In this document: positions 5,581-6,238 of the stretch, piece by piece | How the letters are laid out: each line of letters begins with the position of its first letter | Position numbering within the stretch: the first letter of the stretch is position 1 | Assembly: GCA_946630405.1 (NCBI GenBank) | Contig: CAMOYW010000073.1 | Location: 1-6,238, forward strand | Source of the DNA: an uncultured Clostridia bacterium | GTDB taxonomy: Bacteria > Bacillota > Clostridia > Lachnospirales > CAG-274 | DNA: 6,238 nt | Direction: 5' to 3' | The notes under the pieces: model-generated | Seen by the model: only the letters and a program-made list of their open reading frames with translations | The model's database searches: none | What the model was told of the DNA's origin: nothing | Program-made: the position numbers and the translations under genes

Positions 5581-6012
5581 ATGAGTTATGTATCGCATAA
5601 AAGAATATTGCAATTTTTAATAGCTTTTGTATTTATAGCCTTAGGTCTGCAGGTCATAATAGATTATATCGGCAGCAAGATCGAATACGATCGGTTTATT
5701 AAAAACGCTATTCCCGTTCAGGCAAAAATAGTAGACATAGATCCGAGGTTGAGCGAAAGCTATGATGTTTATGTGATGTACGAGGTGAAGGGTGAAAGCT
5801 ATAAAAAAGAGCTTGGATATTATGATAAGGCTTTGAGGGTGGGGCAGGAACTTACCCTGTTTGTCGATAAAAGCGACCACAGTAAATTCAAACTTGATCC
5901 GTCTAAAGCGGAAAAAGGAAGCTTTACCTTTGCATTTTTGTTTTTCGGAATCGCAATATTTACTTTGGTAATAAAACCGAAGGACGAATATAGAAATGAG
6001 GATCTATTATGA
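5581..6012 (+). CDS. Two-helix membrane protein, DUF3592-like
   Basis: The 143-residue product has membrane helices at about 10-30 and 115-131. Between them lies a soluble, beta-rich-looking segment: AKIVDID (48-54), YDVYVMYEVKGESYKKEL (61-78), VGQELTLFVDKSDHSKFKL (87-105). That pattern of a V/I-rich strand, a V-x-Y-x-V-x-G step, then VG and a V-D-[KP] strand before a second helix is what I associate with DUF3592 proteins, whose function is unknown. In-frame starts at GTG 5554 and ATG 5569 exist, but the first lies inside the hairpin and the second has no Shine-Dalgarno site. ATG 5581 has GGGGG at 5571-5575 with five-base spacing. There is no room for a conventional promoter between the hairpin and the start, so expression probably comes by read-through from the PBP gene. 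Its stop overlaps the next start. Confidence 0.8.
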   Translation: MSYVSHKRILQFLIAFVFIALGLQVIIDYIGSKIEYDRFIKNAIPVQAKIVDIDPRLSESYDVYVMYEVKGESYKKELGYYDKALRVGQELTLFVDKSDHSKFKLDPSKAEKGSFTFAFLFFGIAIFTLVIKPKDEYRNEDLL

Positions 6013-6170
6013 ATATAGGATTTGTAGTAATGGTAGTTGGCATATCACTTAGGAATCCTGTCGTAGCGATAATAGGGGCTGTGATGTGGTACGTGCTCGC
6101 AAATAAGAAAAAGGATAGGGATAAAAATCCCGAAACCGATCCAAAAGAGCAGGAGGATGATGTGCAGTGA
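6009..6170 (+). CDS. Small membrane protein of 53 residues, unrecognised
   Basis: The ATG at 6009 overlaps the TGA of the preceding gene (ATGA), and GAGGA at 5998-6002 sits six bases upstream, a very good ribosome binding site and a classic coupled arrangement. Residues 4-14 and 17-31 are hydrophobic and separated by Arg15-Asn16, which suggests either one long helix or a short hairpin in the membrane. A basic patch (NKKKDRDK, 32-39) then marks the cytoplasmic face and leads into a polar, acidic tail ending DDVQ. No family is recognised. Context implies it works with, or is at least co-made with, the DUF3592-like protein. The signals make it likely to be real despite its size. Confidence 0.65.
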   Translation: MNIGFVVMVVGISLRNPVVAIIGAVMWYVLANKKKDRDKNPETDPKEQEDDVQ

Positions 6171-6238
6171 TCTATAAACTGCCATAAATCGGTTTATTGA
6201 TTCTATATCGTAATGCTTGCGTGTAAAAGTCCGTAGGT
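6171..6238. other. Non-coding tail of the window
   Basis: The 68 bases after the last small gene show no open frame with a start signal. A weak ATAAA-TCGG-TTTAT hairpin (about 6185-6198) has no GC-rich stem and no T-tract, so it is not called a terminator. Confidence 0.4.

Noticed and set aside
1..6238. CRISPR arrays, tRNA or rRNA genes, insertion sequences, attachment sites
   Set aside because: No regularly spaced repeats, cloverleaf-type segments, transposase-like frames or terminal inverted repeats were seen on either strand.

Overview
The window holds the start of a division and cell-wall (dcw) gene cluster from a low-to-moderate GC Gram-positive bacterium, most likely a clostridial Firmicute (Bacillota). 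The gene order mraZ - rsmH - ftsL - PASTA-bearing class B penicillin-binding protein supports this, as do the strong sigma-A-type promoters, the G-rich Shine-Dalgarno sites and the AT-rich intergenic DNA. Codon use and protein style resemble Ruminococcus/Oscillospiraceae relatives, but that placement is an impression, not a measurement.

Layout. At the left edge, 1-368 is the N-terminal part of a minus-strand gene that runs off the window. It encodes an Asn/Pro/Tyr/Gln-rich, probably disordered segment and has a near-consensus promoter and a strong ribosome binding site. A divergent, AT-rich intergenic region (369-940) follows. Its right end holds two candidate promoters for mraZ, a pair of 11-bp repeats 22 bp apart, and three AGTGG boxes on an exact 10-bp period just after the proximal -10 element, which fit an MraZ operator. 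The plus-strand cluster is mraZ (941-1363), rsmH (1376-2314), a 139-bp gap with two tandem promoters, a long-form ftsL (2454-3143), and a 792-residue class B PBP with two C-terminal PASTA regions (3145-5523). A long hairpin (5526-5563) closes the cluster. Two small membrane-protein genes that are not known dcw members come next: a DUF3592-like protein (5581-6012) and an overlapping 53-residue protein (6009-6170).

How it works together. MraZ is expected to bind the three boxes and repress its own promoter. RsmH methylates 16S rRNA. FtsL is a bitopic coiled-coil scaffold of the divisome, and the class B PBP is the septal (or spore cortex) transpeptidase that typically acts with it. The tandem promoters before ftsL would let ftsL and the PBP gene be made independently of MraZ control.

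No wholly new system is evident. The points most worth a second look are the regulatory layout (MraZ boxes, shared TTTGGC[G]AAA motif, internal promoters, a hairpin whose U-tract faces the wrong way), the PASTA domain interrupted by an acidic insert, the SpoVD-like cysteine pair around the active site, and the small membrane-protein pair where murE or mraY would often be found.
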